Shown piece after piece: positions 35,570 to 45,672 of a DNA stretch of 64,000 nt. A program made the translations under genes and the position numbers. The notes beneath the pieces were generated by a model. The model had not been told where the DNA came from. It did not search any database and was given only the letters and a program-made list of their open reading frames with translations. The stretch lies in NCBI GenBank assembly GCA_964505765.1, contig CAZDJQ010000001.1:1-64000 (forward strand), read 5' to 3'. The first letter of the stretch is position 1, and each line of letters begins with the position of its first letter. Source of the stretch: CAZDJQ01 sp964505765. GTDB taxonomy: Bacteria; Patescibacteriota; Microgenomatia; UBA12405; JAHJSD01.

Positions 35570-38500
35570 TTTTCTTTGTCCCTGGGACTGACTTTTAATC
35601 CTAATCCGGCTAGTTCCTTCACCAATACTCTAAACGATTCCGGCAGCCCCGGCTCCGGCATATCCTGGCCCTTAATCATTGCCTGATAGGCTTCTGACCG
35701 GCCGACCATATCGTCAGATTTAATCGTCAACATTTCCTGTAGAGTATGGGCCGCGCTGTGTGCTTCTAAAGCCCAAACTTCCATTTCTCCCAATCGCTGT
35801 CCACCCATTCTCGCTTTTCCGCCAAGCGGCTGCTGGGTCACCAAAGAGTAAGGTCCGGTAGATCGGGCATGAATCTTATCTTCGGCCATATGGATTAATT
35901 TTATAACGTAACTGACTCCAACTGTTACTTCCTGGTCATAAGCTTCCCCGGTCTTGCCGTCATAAACTGTCGTTTTGCCGGAAACAGGCAAACCTGCTTT
36001 TTTAAGCATTTTCTTTAAATTATCTTCATTTCGATGTTCAAACGGCGGAACCGCATACTTTTCTCCCAGCTTTTGGCCGGCCCATCCTAAATGCGCTTCC
36101 AATGTTTGGCCGAGATTCATCCGGGCAATAACTGACAAAGGAGAGATTATTATATCCACCGGAGTTCCATCTTCCAAATAGGGCATATCGGCTTGGGAAA
36201 CAATTTTTGAAATTACTCCTTTATTGCCGTGGCGCCCGGCCAGTTTGTCACCCTCACGAATCCGGCGCAATTTAGCCACTGAAACTTTAACTACTTTGTT
36301 TACGCCCGGATCCAATTCGTCGCCTTCATCCCGATCCAAAATTTGCACATCAATCACTGTTCCTCCTTCACCGTGAGGAACTCTTAAACTGGTATCTTTT
36401 ACATCCTTGGCTTTTTCACCGAAAATCGCCCGAAGCAATTTTTCCTCGGCAGTTAATTCTTTTTCTCCCTTAGGTTCAACTTTCCCAACTAAAATATCTT
36501 TTGAACCTACTTGCGCCCCGACCATGACAATTCCTTCTTCAGTCAATTTTGCCAAATCCGCCTCTGAAACATGCGGAATATCTCGAGTGATTTCTTCCGG
36601 TCCCAATTTTGTATCAACTACTTCTGCTTCATATTCTTCAATTTGAATTGAAGTAAAAGTATCGTCTTTCAGCAAGCGGTCGGAAACGGCAATTGCATCT
36701 TCAAAAGCCAGCCCTTCAAACGGACAATAGGCAATAACCAAATTTTTTCCGACGGCCAGCTCTCCTCCAGCAGTTGCCGGACCGTCAGCAATTAAATCTC
36801 CTTTTTTAACTTTTTCACCGACATCAACGACCGGCCGCTGCCGGTAGCAGGTTCCGTAAGGGGTAGTTCGCTCAAATTTCGTTAGTTTATAAACTTTCTC
36901 TTCTTTTTTCCCTTTAGTTTTAATTTTAATCTTTTCACCATCAACATCAGTCACTTCTCCGGCTTCCTCTGCTTTAACAATGCGCTGCATTGCTTCCACA
37001 ATTGTTGATTCTAATCCCGTCCCGACAATCGGCGCTTCCGGCTCTACCAACGGAGCCCCTTGAGTCTGCATATGGGACCCCATTAAAGCCCGCTGCGGCT
37101 CATCATGAGAAATAAACGGAATTAACGCCGCCGAAGTTCCTAAAACCCCCTGGGAAACATGATCAATGTATTGGATATTGTCAACATCGGTTTCAAAAAA
37201 TTCACCTTGATAACGAACCGGAACTCTAGCATCAACAATATAACCATCTTGATCGATTTCTATCCCTTTATGAGTAATATAAAATTTTTCTTCATCGTCA
37301 GCTTGGAAATAAACAACTTCATCAGTAACCCGCATCCTGGTTTTGCCGTTATCTTTAACTTTTTCCACTTTTTGATACGGTGCTTCTAAAAACCCGTATT
37401 CGTTTACCTTTGCAAATAAAGCCAAGTAGGTTACTAAACCAATGTTTGGCCCCTCCGGCGACCGGATCGGACAAATTCTGCCGTATTGCGAAGGGTGGAT
37501 ATCACGGATTGAAAATGACGCTCTTTCCCGGCTCAAACCACCCGGGCCGAGAACGGTTACCCGTCTTAAAAGATCTAATTCCGCCAACGGATTAGTTTGA
37601 TCCAAAATCGAGGAAAGTTGGCTTGTTCTAAAGAAGGAATTTATAGAATTAGTAAAAATTTGAGAGCTGACCAATCTTGTCGGCGTAATTTTATTTTTTG
37701 TGCTGGCCAAACTCATTCTTTCTTTTACCATCCGTTCAAATCTTAAAGTTGCCGACCGCAGAGCAACCTGGGTGACCACCTCTCCCACCCGGCGGATTCG
37801 ACGATTGCCAAGGTGGTCGATATCATCAATTTTCTTGGCTTCACCCTGCTGAAGGGAAATCAGATATTTAAGAGTGGCGACAATGTCTTGTTTATGAAGT
37901 ATCCAGTTCTTTTTATCTTTGTCGTCAGAAGACAACCCCAATCTCTTATTGATTTTATAGCGGCCGACTTGACCTAATTCATAAGTTCTCAGTCGAAAAA
38001 ATCTTTCTTGAAAAGTATTTCTGGCGGTATCCAAAACAGCCGGCTCGCCTGGCCGGAGCTTCCGGTAAAACTCCAAATAAGCTTCATCCTGGCTGGTGGT
38101 TGAATCTTGCTCAAGCGTAGGTTTAATAAAACCGGAAAATTCCCGTAAAATATCCTGATCACTTTCGTAGCCCAATGCTCTCAGAATAACAGTTGCCGGA
38201 AATTTTCTCCTTCGATCAACTCGAGCATAAACCACTCCCCGCCGGCCGATATAAAATTCAAGCCATGATCCGCGCAATGGTCTAATTTCAGCTTCGTAGA
38301 GCATCTTCCCTGTTCTGGCATCTTTTTCACCGGTAAAATAAGCTCCGGGTGAACGGACAAGTTGGTTTAAAATCGATCTTTCTATTCCACTAATAATAAA
38401 AGTCCCCTCTTTTGTCATCAGTGGTAGATTAAGAAGAAAAACCTTTTCTGTTTTCTCGGTTTTCTTTCGTTTGTTGATCAAAGTTGCTTCAATTTCAATC

Positions 38501-38754
38501 GGAGCGGTAAGTGAAAGCCCTTTACTTTTCGCCTCCTCCGAAGTGATAGTCGGTTCTCCGACAATAATTTCACCCAAGCTCAACTGCCAATTCTTACCGG
38601 TATAGTCCTCGATGGGAGAAATTGAACGAATCGTTTCCTCCAACCCCTTGCTCAAGAATTGTTCCCAAGAATCTTTTTGAATTCTGGTTAAATCTGCCGG
38701 TTGAGGTGTGTGTGGTCGCTCGCCCCAATAAACCCTCTTCTGTTGTTTTGCCAT
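35566..38754 (-). CDS. rpoB: RNA polymerase beta subunit
   Basis: The 1062-residue subunit is compact, lacking the large lineage-specific insertions. Conserved core motifs are [38 protein letters not shown], the GRHGNKGV catalytic-lysine region and LGWAGQ / [21 protein letters not shown] near the end. The rifampicin region reads [19 protein letters not shown], with Leu at the usual His526 position and Thr at Ser531. It has its own upstream terminator boundary (38793-38818). Confidence 0.97.
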   Translation of the reverse strand: MAKQQKRVYWGERPHTPQPADLTRIQKDSWEQFLSKGLEETIRSISPIEDYTGKNWQLSLGEIIVGEPTITSEEAKSKGLSLTAPIEIEATLINKRKKTEKTEKVFLLNLPLMTKEGTFIISGIERSILNQLVRSPGAYFTGEKDARTGKMLYEAEIRPLRGSWLEFYIGRRGVVYARVDRRRKFPATVILRALGYESDQDILREFSGFIKPTLEQDSTTSQDEAYLEFYRKLRPGEPAVLDTARNTFQERFFRLRTYELGQVGRYKINKRLGLSSDDKDKKNWILHKQDIVATLKYLISLQQGEAKKIDDIDHLGNRRIRRVGEVVTQVALRSATLRFERMVKERMSLASTKNKITPTRLVSSQIFTNSINSFFRTSQLSSILDQTNPLAELDLLRRVTVLGPGGLSRERASFSIRDIHPSQYGRICPIRSPEGPNIGLVTYLALFAKVNEYGFLEAPYQKVEKVKDNGKTRMRVTDEVVYFQADDEEKFYITHKGIEIDQDGYIVDARVPVRYQGEFFETDVDNIQYIDHVSQGVLGTSAALIPFISHDEPQRALMGSHMQTQGAPLVEPEAPIVGTGLESTIVEAMQRIVKAEEAGEVTDVDGEKIKIKTKGKKEEKVYKLTKFERTTPYGTCYRQRPVVDVGEKVKKGDLIADGPATAGGELAVGKNLVIAYCPFEGLAFEDAIAVSDRLLKDDTFTSIQIEEYEAEVVDTKLGPEEITRDIPHVSEADLAKLTEEGIVMVGAQVGSKDILVGKVEPKGEKELTAEEKLLRAIFGEKAKDVKDTSLRVPHGEGGTVIDVQILDRDEGDELDPGVNKVVKVSVAKLRRIREGDKLAGRHGNKGVISKIVSQADMPYLEDGTPVDIIISPLSVIARMNLGQTLEAHLGWAGQKLGEKYAVPPFEHRNEDNLKKMLKKAGLPVSGKTTVYDGKTGEAYDQEVTVGVSYVIKLIHMAEDKIHARSTGPYSLVTQQPLGGKARMGGQRLGEMEVWALEAHSAAHTLQEMLTIKSDDMVGRSEAYQAMIKGQDMPEPGLPESFRVLVKELAGLGLKVSPRDKEK

Positions 38755-38792
38755 AAATTTTATATTTTTAAAGACTGCAATCCTAAAAACGC

Positions 38793-38818
38793 AAAAAAAG
38801 ACACGGACCGAAGTCCGC
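38793..38818 (-). terminator. Intrinsic terminator with UUCG loop between mltG and rpoB
   Basis: On the minus strand CGGAC-TTCG-GTCCG forms a stable hairpin with a UUCG tetraloop, followed after TGTC by seven T. It would end the mltG transcript and separate it from rpoBC, which must then start from a promoter in the last 38 bases before rpoB. Confidence 0.7.
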
Positions 38819-38864
38819 TTTTATCCGCTAACGTAGATGTATTATAACATACAAATAAGCAACT

Positions 38865-39839
38865 TCAAGTCCCCAGATAGCGTTGAATTTTTTGATTGTG
38901 TTCTTCTAAGGTTTCAGAGTAATACATCTCGCCGTCTTTACCGGTTAAATAATACCAGTAACCGGTTATTTGCGGATTTATCACAGCTTTAATTGCCGCC
39001 AGAGAAGGATTGCAGATCGGAGCCGGCGGCAGCCCCTTATATTTATAAGTATTGTAAGGGGAATCAAAATTTTGCAAATCCGAACCGGTTACTTTCGGCC
39101 ACCAGTTGCAATCATCTGCTGTTTCGTTACTGACCGATTTACATTGGCGGTTGGCTTTTAAATATTGAACAGTGGCATCGACCTGCAGCGGCCAGTCATT
39201 TTCCCAACGTTTAATTAATATCCCGGCAACAATTTGCCTGCTTTCATCAGTATTCGCTTCCCGTTCAACCAAAGAGGCTAAAATAACAATTTCCTCCTGG
39301 CTTAAACTGGCCTGCGATAAATCTAAATCATCCCATTTCCGGTTGAATGTTTCTCTTAATTTAGCGGTAATTTTATCAACCCCGTAGTCGGTAGGAAACA
39401 AATAGCTGTCCGGTGACAAATAGCCTTCTTCCGCCTGTTCCAAATTCAAAAAATCTTCCGCCGATAAATTTAAACTTTCTTCCAGCTTCAAAGCATATTC
39501 TTCTTTACGCTCTCCTTCTATAAAAGTTATCCAGGTATCCACCTTGCCGGATTGAAGCAATTTTGCTATTTCCCCGGCACTGTAGCGGGGGCTTAAACGA
39601 AACCCGCCGGCCTGCAATTTTCCTTGTTGTCCGGTTAAGTTTAAAAACACTAGAAAAGCCCATTTATTTCTAATCAGATTTTGATCTTCCAGGCGCTGGG
39701 CAATTGTCGTTGTTGATTCGCCCCGGTTAATTATAAACATCTTTTCCCCACTGCCGCCCACCGGCTGTAGACTGTAAAAATAAAAAATACAAACTATCCC
39801 CACCAATATAAACGGAAAAACTAAAATTAATTTCTTCAT
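38865..39839 (-). CDS. mltG: Endolytic murein transglycosylase MltG
   Basis: The 324-residue protein cuts nascent glycan strands and acts in peptidoglycan polymer-length control. A single N-terminal membrane helix (about 4-24) precedes a LysM-like region and the YceG fold; the catalytic Glu is in ASLVEREANTDES, and QVDATVQYL, PYNTYKYKGLPPAPICNPS are family hallmarks. It lies just after a zinc-ribbon gene and before the rpoB operon. Confidence 0.93.
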   Translation of the reverse strand: MKKLILVFPFILVGIVCIFYFYSLQPVGGSGEKMFIINRGESTTTIAQRLEDQNLIRNKWAFLVFLNLTGQQGKLQAGGFRLSPRYSAGEIAKLLQSGKVDTWITFIEGERKEEYALKLEESLNLSAEDFLNLEQAEEGYLSPDSYLFPTDYGVDKITAKLRETFNRKWDDLDLSQASLSQEEIVILASLVEREANTDESRQIVAGILIKRWENDWPLQVDATVQYLKANRQCKSVSNETADDCNWWPKVTGSDLQNFDSPYNTYKYKGLPPAPICNPSLAAIKAVINPQITGYWYYLTGKDGEMYYSETLEEHNQKIQRYLGT

Positions 39840-39854
39840 AATTTTACTGCCGGA

Positions 39855-40055
39855 CTAGACTTCTTCAAACAAAGCCCGCCGATAACTGTCTTTTTCAGGA
39901 TCATAAATAAAAATTCGCCCACAATGACAAGTTACCTTTTCCTTCCCGCCTTCGTGTTCTTCTCTTTTCCCTTCAGACAACTGCGAACCACAACCGACAC
40001 ACCTGCCTTGGGATAAAAGCCAGGCTTGGATTGGCGCAATTATTTTCTTGAACAT
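39855..40055 (-). CDS. Small zinc-ribbon protein, function unknown
   Basis: The 66-residue protein has CVGCGS and CHCGRIF, two pairs fit for one zinc ion, and an amphipathic N-terminus. No named family is recognised. AGGGAGGTGA lies five bases before the ATG. It lies between ruvX and mltG. Confidence 0.75.
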   Translation of the reverse strand: MFKKIIAPIQAWLLSQGRCVGCGSQLSEGKREEHEGGKEKVTCHCGRIFIYDPEKDSYRRALFEEV

Positions 40056-40103
40056 TTGTCACCTCCCTTATCACATTCGGGTTTAAGCCGAAAAAATAAT
40101 AAA

Positions 40104-40472
40104 CTAATTTCTATCCAGATAACGCTGTAAAATCAATACCGCCGCTATTTGATCAATTCTCCCTTTATCCTTAACTTTTCCTAATTTCTTCTTCGCTTCC
40201 CAGCTGGTCATTACTTCATTAACTTTAATTACCGGTAATCTTACCATCTTCTTTAAACTTTTACCAAACCTTTTAATTTCCGGCACCAGTTCCCCTTCCG
40301 GGATCCCTAAAACTACCCGGTCGACATTCTCCTGGTTGCAGATTTTATAAACTTCAGCAATTGTTTTTTCTGTTCCCTGATTTTTTAATGTTTTATAAGG
40401 AGAAATTATTGAATTAACCGCAATAGCTAAACCCAGCCGGCTTTGACCGTAATCAATCCCCAATAAAATCAT
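40104..40472 (-). CDS. ruvX: RuvX/YqgF family RNase H-fold nuclease
   Basis: The 122-residue protein starts ILLGIDYGQSRLGLAIA, with the first catalytic Asp, and has VVLGIPEG and DRIAAVLIL-like DQIAAVLILQ at the end. The family processes the 5' end of pre-16S rRNA and was proposed to be a Holliday-junction resolvase. Its start shares one base with the sortase stop. Confidence 0.88.
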   Translation of the reverse strand: MILLGIDYGQSRLGLAIAVNSIISPYKTLKNQGTEKTIAEVYKICNQENVDRVVLGIPEGELVPEIKRFGKSLKKMVRLPVIKVNEVMTSWEAKKKLGKVKDKGRIDQIAAVLILQRYLDRN

Positions 40473-41212
40473 TAATCCAGTAATTCCGCTTTAACCACCA
40501 AACGTCTCAAATAAGTCCCCGGTGGACTGCAGGTAATTAAACTTAAAAAACGGCGGTCGAATCTTTGCTCCAGAACAGATAAATCTTCAGCCTCAACTTC
40601 AAATAAATCCTGGACCAGATATTGGTATTCAATTCCATCAATTTTAACTAAAATCTCATCTCCCTTTTCCAACCGATGCAAGGTGGAAAAAATTGTCAAA
40701 TAATTTTGCGGGTTGTAAAACTGGGGTAAAACCGAATGCCCAAAAATAACGCCGTTACCTAACCGGCCCGGTAAAGAGGTGTCGGGATAATGAACCAAAC
40801 TATTCTTTAAATCTTCACCTCCTAATTTAACTTCGGCTTTGTCAATTCCCAACTTTGGAATTGACAGTGAGTAGCGATCAACTTCAGCTTTTTGTTGATG
40901 ACTTAAATCCGGTTCTTCTTCAAACCAAGCGGCAATTAAAGTATAATCTTTAGAATCTCTTGCTTCTGCACTCCTTACCCCTAAAACCTCCTCCGTCCCA
41001 TTGTAAACCAGCGGACTGATTTTTTTGTCACCAAAACTCTGAGCATAGCGGAACTGATAATTAAAAATTGGAATCAGCGCATTGCCAATCAAAACAAGAC
41101 CGAAAATCGACAACAGCCAAGAAGCTTTTTTTTTAGTCAGCCAGTCCGGCTTCCAATCTCTCCACTGACCGGCTTCTGATTGTTCTTGTTTTACGTATTT
41201 ATATAAAGCCAT
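40472..41212 (-). CDS. Sortase
   Basis: The 246-residue transpeptidase has one membrane helix (about 31-50) and the sortase beta barrel with His159 in IFGHSVL, Cys228 in LITCSPPGTY and Arg236/237. It would attach surface proteins to the wall or pilin subunits to each other. No LPxTG substrate was noticed in the window. It is next to a large membrane protein (41218-43284), its likely functional neighbour. Confidence 0.88.
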   Translation of the reverse strand: MALYKYVKQEQSEAGQWRDWKPDWLTKKKASWLLSIFGLVLIGNALIPIFNYQFRYAQSFGDKKISPLVYNGTEEVLGVRSAEARDSKDYTLIAAWFEEEPDLSHQQKAEVDRYSLSIPKLGIDKAEVKLGGEDLKNSLVHYPDTSLPGRLGNGVIFGHSVLPQFYNPQNYLTIFSTLHRLEKGDEILVKIDGIEYQYLVQDLFEVEAEDLSVLEQRFDRRFLSLITCSPPGTYLRRLVVKAELLD

Positions 41213-41217
41213 TTTAA

Positions 41218-43284
41218 TTATTCTTTAATGATAATATTTATATTTTCAACTTGGGGCGGATACAACGGCCACCAGTTTATATACCCCGGAGTCAGCTGAT
41301 CAGTAAACCGATAGACCCGGGGATAACTGCGAATAGTTATTTTAGCCGCTTGTTTACTCTTGCCGGCAATTGCTTCAGCCATTTCCTGCTTATCTATTTC
41401 AGGATACATTTTCGCTTTCATTTTCAGTTCCCCTTGAATTTGAGCTTCTTCGGAATCAATCTCGGGGATAAATTCGACTTCAATTGAATCTGACGGCAAA
41501 ATAAACCCTTCCTCAACATCCTCCCCCAAAACATTCAGCGCTAATTTTTCTAGTCTTTCCTGATTCAACTTCACTGCCCGGCCGGCCAAACCAAGTTCTA
41601 AACTCAGTTCATCTTTTTCTTCCCCCACTTCGGCTGAAAAACTTTCCGTTATTGTTTCAAATCGTAAACTGCCTTCAATCAGCTGCGCCTCATCCAGTTC
41701 ATCTTTAAGTTCAGCCAATAATCTCTCCTCTAATTTCGATCTTAACTGCTCCCTCAGCTTATTCATATCTTCCTCTCCAACCGCTCGAACCTGCCTGCTT
41801 GTTCCGCCCTCTAAATCACTTTCGTTTTTGGCCAAAAATTCAGTTCTTGAAAACCCGTCAACCGTGAATTCGCTGTCGGCCGCCAGATTATACTCGGCTC
41901 CAATCTCTTTCGCGCTTATTTCAGCCTTTACTTCCCCCCAACGATCAACTCCGCTGACCAAATCCGCACTTTTGGAAGCAATTGTAACTTCATTATCTAA
42001 AACAAATCTTAAATTCCCCGGCCCAATCAGTTCGGTCCCTGCCGTAAGAGTTTCTCTTTCTTCCGTCCGGTTAAAAATTGTCAGTTCCCCGGACGCTTTG
42101 TCGCCGATTAATTTCTCTCCGGAAGTGCCAATGCTTGCTTGATCGCTGATTTCCGACTCGACCAGTTCCAGTGAAATCAGGCCGGATTCCGTTCTTAATT
42201 CTCCTGCCGCCGAATCTAATGTCACTTCCTGGTCTTGAACAATTTCTTTTGCCGTAACATAAATTTCCAAATCCAGTTTGGCCAAATACCAACTCGAACC
42301 CAACAGCAAGCCTAAACCGGCTAATACCAATGGGATCAAGATTAAAACCCGTTTATTCTTTAACCTCGGCAGTCGGGGAAAAGAAAATTTTGAAAAAATT
42401 TTCTTGAAAAAAGGTTGTTTGTTTTGTTTTAGCTCGGGTTTCAGCTTGGGTTTCGGCTCAGGTTTCGGCTTGGGTTTTTGCGATTGTGAACTGGGCACAT
42501 CTTGAGACGAAGACGGCCGGTTGTCCGGTCCGGCACCGGCTAAATCCTGTTCAGTAAAATCAAACGGCAGAGCACTTTTTGGGGCAATTTCTTTTTCATT
42601 AACAACCACCTCTCCCTCACCGGCCTGCTTTAGAATTAACTGGCTTATATATTTAAAGGTTTCCGGCCACAATAAGGTTCTTAAATTCGGTTTATTTTCA
42701 AAAACACCCGCACTTTCCCAGTCAAAATCTATCAGTTTACTTTTTATCCGATCATTCACCCCGCCCCAAAAAACCAAGTTTTCAGGCAAAATAAGGGAGG
42801 AATTTATTCTTTTCAAGAAAATAGCAATATCTTCAGGTAAAAACTGGTCGCCGTTTTCCAATTCTTCTCTTGCTTTTACGGCCTGATCCTTAACTACCGT
42901 CACTCTTAAATGCTCGCGTCCCAAATAGACGGCGGCAAAATCCTCATAAAACTGGGAAAAGATTTCGTCTCCCACTAAAAAACCAAGCGGAGTTAATTTT
43001 AGCCGTTCGCAAATATCTTTAAGCAGTTTCTTTTTGCTCTGGAGTAATTCCCCCTGATTACTAATCCAAAACGGAGAAAAAATAAAAACCGCTTCCTGAG
43101 GAGATTCAATTTCTTCTAAAGCCGACAAACATTCTTCTTGTCCGCTTTTTATATAATCTGCCAACTTATTTTCATCTTCGTTCCAGTTTTTAGCCTGGGC
43201 AAGCACTAACTCCTTATCAGCTAAAAGTAAACCGACCACTGTGTCCGTTTCTTCAATAAGGATTAGCCATCTGGCGCTGTTCAT
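41218..43284 (-). CDS. Membrane protein with baseplate-J-like domain
   Basis: This 688-residue protein has a cytoplasmic N-terminal domain of about 240 residues that may be a pilus-type actin-like fold, a low-complexity Pro/Lys linker (about 255-300), one membrane helix (LILIPLVLAGLGLLLGSSWY, about 309-328), and an extracellular part with ASGELTIFNRTEERETLTAGTELIG and AEYNLAADSEF typical of baseplate J/gp47-like domains. The C-terminus has WWPLYPPQVENINI. It overlaps the alaS stop by four bases. The role is unknown; a surface assembly is plausible. Confidence 0.65.
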   Translation of the reverse strand: MNSARWLILIEETDTVVGLLLADKELVLAQAKNWNEDENKLADYIKSGQEECLSALEEIESPQEAVFIFSPFWISNQGELLQSKKKLLKDICERLKLTPLGFLVGDEIFSQFYEDFAAVYLGREHLRVTVVKDQAVKAREELENGDQFLPEDIAIFLKRINSSLILPENLVFWGGVNDRIKSKLIDFDWESAGVFENKPNLRTLLWPETFKYISQLILKQAGEGEVVVNEKEIAPKSALPFDFTEQDLAGAGPDNRPSSSQDVPSSQSQKPKPKPEPKPKLKPELKQNKQPFFKKIFSKFSFPRLPRLKNKRVLILIPLVLAGLGLLLGSSWYLAKLDLEIYVTAKEIVQDQEVTLDSAAGELRTESGLISLELVESEISDQASIGTSGEKLIGDKASGELTIFNRTEERETLTAGTELIGPGNLRFVLDNEVTIASKSADLVSGVDRWGEVKAEISAKEIGAEYNLAADSEFTVDGFSRTEFLAKNESDLEGGTSRQVRAVGEEDMNKLREQLRSKLEERLLAELKDELDEAQLIEGSLRFETITESFSAEVGEEKDELSLELGLAGRAVKLNQERLEKLALNVLGEDVEEGFILPSDSIEVEFIPEIDSEEAQIQGELKMKAKMYPEIDKQEMAEAIAGKSKQAAKITIRSYPRVYRFTDQLTPGYINWWPLYPPQVENINIIIKE

Positions 43285-45056
43285 GATTTCAGTTTAGCAT
43301 AAATTCGGCGCTTGCCGGAACCCGAAGATTTTTCTTTAACAATTATAAACTCGCCCAGTTCGCCGGTCGAGTCAACATGAGGTCCGCCGCAGACCTCTTT
43401 TGAAAAATCTCCAATTGAATATACTTTAACCTGGTCGGGGTAGTTTTTCCCCGGAATTAATTGAGCTTCTATCTCCGCCCGCTTCAGTGGCATATTTTCC
43501 TTATTTACCGGGAGGTCTTGGTTTATTTTTTGATTAATCAAATCCTCTATTTGCTTAAGCTTTTCTTCAGTCAAGGCCGCGGTGTGAGTAAAATCAAACC
43601 TCAGCTTTTCCGGAGTTATCGCCGAACCGGCTTGTTTAACATGACTGCCTAATATTTCTCTTAAAGCCTGGTGGAGTAAATGCGTTGCAGTGTGAAGTTT
43701 GGTTGTTTCTTCATTCTGTTCCGCCAGCCCGCCTCTAAACATTCCTTTGGATGCCTGGCGGGATTTTTTCTTATGCTGCTGGATTAATCTCTTGAATTCA
43801 TCCCAATCCGGTTTCACCCCTGGTTTTATTCTTTTTACTTCTTCGGCAGTTATTTCGGGCGGAAAACCGTAGCTTTGATACAAATCAAAAACCACCTGCC
43901 CGGAAAGAGTTTGGTCAACTTTTTCTAATTCTTTTTTTAGTAAGCCCAAGCCCTGCTCTAAAACCCGATTAAACTTCTCTTCTTCCGCTGTTGCCTGGTT
44001 TAGTATAAACTTTTTATTCGAAGCTAATTTTTCGTAACTATCCTGATAAAGTGAAATTATGGTTTCAATTACCGGTGTAACAAAACTTTGTTCAATTCCA
44101 ATCAATCGACCGAACCTGACCCCGCGCCGGATTAACCGCCGCAGCATATAACCGTGCTTGGTATTACTCGGGACAATTTTTTCTCCTAAAATAAAAGCTG
44201 CCCCTCTCAAGTGATCGGCAATTATTCTAATTGCTCGGTCTGCTTCATCGCTTTGCCCATATTCTTTCCCGCTTATCTTTTCTATTTCTTTAATAATATT
44301 ATTAATTATCTCAATCTGATAATCGTCGTTATGACCTTGTAATACCGCTGCCATCCTGGCCAGCCCCATCCCGGTATCAACATTTTTCTGTTCCAGCTTT
44401 TGATAACTGCCGTCTTTCCGCCGATTGTATTCAATAAAAACATTATTCCAAATTTCAAGCCATTTACCGCAGTCACAGCCGGGCTGGCACTCACCGCCGC
44501 ACTTCTCTTTGCCGGTGTCATAAAATATTTCGGTGTCCGGCCCGCCCGGTCCGGTCTCGCCGGCCTCCCACCAATTCTCCTTCCTCCCCCTTGGAAAGAT
44601 TTTATTTTCAGCCAAACCAACTTCAAGCCAAGCTTGCCGGGTTTCTTTGTCAAAAGGAGCATTTTCATCACCTTTAAAGATTGTTACCGCTAATTTTTCA
44701 GGCTCAATCTCTAAAACCCCGATTAAAAATTCCCAGCTGTATTCAATCGACTTTTTTTTGAAATAATCACCCAGCGACCAATTTCCCAGCATTTCAAACC
44801 AAGTGTGATGGTGTTTATCGCCGACTTCTTCAATATCCCCCGTCCTCAAGCATTCTTGGACATCAGCCAACCGACGGCCCAAAGGGTGCTCCTGGCCCAA
44901 AAGATAAGGGACCAACGGATGCATCCCGGCGGAAATAAACAAAGTGGATGAATCCCCCTCGGGAATTAACGGCGCCGACGGAATCCAAGCATGATCTTTT
45001 TCTTCAAAAAACTGTTTATATTTTTTGATTAATTGGCCGCGGTTAAGTTTCAACAT
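43281..45056 (-). CDS. alaS: Alanyl-tRNA synthetase, short form
   Basis: This 591-residue enzyme has the full catalytic domain (SAGMHPLVPYLLG, ADVQECLRTGDIEEVGDKHHHTWFEMLGNWSLGDYF, NTGMGLA-like VDTGMGLARMA) and an editing core with HTATHLLH and CGGPHV. The beta-barrel segment that normally precedes the editing core and the C-terminal C-Ala domain are both missing, against about 870 residues in most bacteria. The start lies next to a scaffold join; one copy of the 5' end is duplicated beyond the Ns. Confidence 0.93.
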   Translation of the reverse strand: MLKLNRGQLIKKYKQFFEEKDHAWIPSAPLIPEGDSSTLFISAGMHPLVPYLLGQEHPLGRRLADVQECLRTGDIEEVGDKHHHTWFEMLGNWSLGDYFKKKSIEYSWEFLIGVLEIEPEKLAVTIFKGDENAPFDKETRQAWLEVGLAENKIFPRGRKENWWEAGETGPGGPDTEIFYDTGKEKCGGECQPGCDCGKWLEIWNNVFIEYNRRKDGSYQKLEQKNVDTGMGLARMAAVLQGHNDDYQIEIINNIIKEIEKISGKEYGQSDEADRAIRIIADHLRGAAFILGEKIVPSNTKHGYMLRRLIRRGVRFGRLIGIEQSFVTPVIETIISLYQDSYEKLASNKKFILNQATAEEEKFNRVLEQGLGLLKKELEKVDQTLSGQVVFDLYQSYGFPPEITAEEVKRIKPGVKPDWDEFKRLIQQHKKKSRQASKGMFRGGLAEQNEETTKLHTATHLLHQALREILGSHVKQAGSAITPEKLRFDFTHTAALTEEKLKQIEDLINQKINQDLPVNKENMPLKRAEIEAQLIPGKNYPDQVKVYSIGDFSKEVCGGPHVDSTGELGEFIIVKEKSSGSGKRRIYAKLKS

Positions 45057-45218
45057 ATTTACTNNNNNNNNNNNNNNNNNNNNNNNNNNNNNNNNNNNNN
45101 NNNNNNNNNNNNNNNNNNNNNNNNNNNNNNNNNNNNNNNNNNNNNNNNNNNNNNNNNNNNNNNAAACTGTTTATATTTTTTGATTAATTGGCCGCGGTTA
45201 AGTTTCAACATATTTACT
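45009..45218. other. Scaffold join: 55-bp duplicated ends around 100 N at alaS 5' end
   Basis: Bases 45009-45063 and 45164-45218 are identical and flank exactly 100 N (45064-45163). The real sequence probably has one copy, so the alaS promoter at 45222-45250 is then directly upstream of the gene. Confidence 0.9.
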
Positions 45219-45221
45219 GTG

Positions 45222-45250
45222 AGTATAGCGTAAGTATAAATAAAAGTTAA
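45222..45250 (-). promoter_or_regulatory. alaS promoter
   Basis: TTAACT (45245-45250) and TATACT (45222-45227) on the minus strand are 17 bases apart. After removal of the duplicated join, the -10 lies ten bases before the alaS ATG, giving a leader of about four bases. Confidence 0.6.
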
Positions 45251-45259
45251 GCATTAAGC

Positions 45260-45631
45260 TTACTTCCGTTTGAAGAATCTTCTTTTGCGATTTTTATTTT
45301 CCTCTTCCCGGCCGGCTATTTGTTCAGTCGATAAATCCGGTTCAGCACTATCTCCTTTACCTTTAATCTCCTCAATTATGTCACCAATGTTATCCCGCTT
45401 CGTCCACAAGGTTCCTAATGCGGTTAAAATAGTAACCGCGCTTAAACTCTGCTTTACTTTTTCTTTTACAATTGCGCTTGTTTCCTCAACATCAGCACTT
45501 ACTTTATCCAGTTTAGTTAAAACCCGCCGGACTTCTCTTAAAATCAAAATCACCCAAACCCCGACCGTCACAAAGATTATTGTTAAAGAAGCAACGGAAA
45601 CAATTAAAACAATTTGGATTGCTGTCTGCAT
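45260..45631 (-). CDS. DUF948-like membrane coiled-coil protein
   Basis: The 123-residue protein has an N-terminal membrane helix (about 5-32) followed by a coiled coil (EVRRVLTKLDKVSADVEETSAIV) and a basic tail, the layout of DUF948/YtxG-type proteins. The function is unknown. It sits alone with its own promoter. Confidence 0.65.
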   Translation of the reverse strand: MQTAIQIVLIVSVASLTIIFVTVGVWVILILREVRRVLTKLDKVSADVEETSAIVKEKVKQSLSAVTILTALGTLWTKRDNIGDIIEEIKGKGDSAEPDLSTEQIAGREEENKNRKRRFFKRK

Positions 45632-45644
45632 ACTCTATCTTCCA

Positions 45645-45672
45645 ATCTAACAACTTGTTTTGGCCTTGTCAA
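45645..45672 (-). promoter_or_regulatory. Promoter of the DUF948-like gene
   Basis: A perfect TTGACA (45667-45672) and TTAGAT (45645-45650) on the minus strand are 16 bases apart. The -35 overlaps the stop codon of the RodZ-like gene. Confidence 0.55.
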
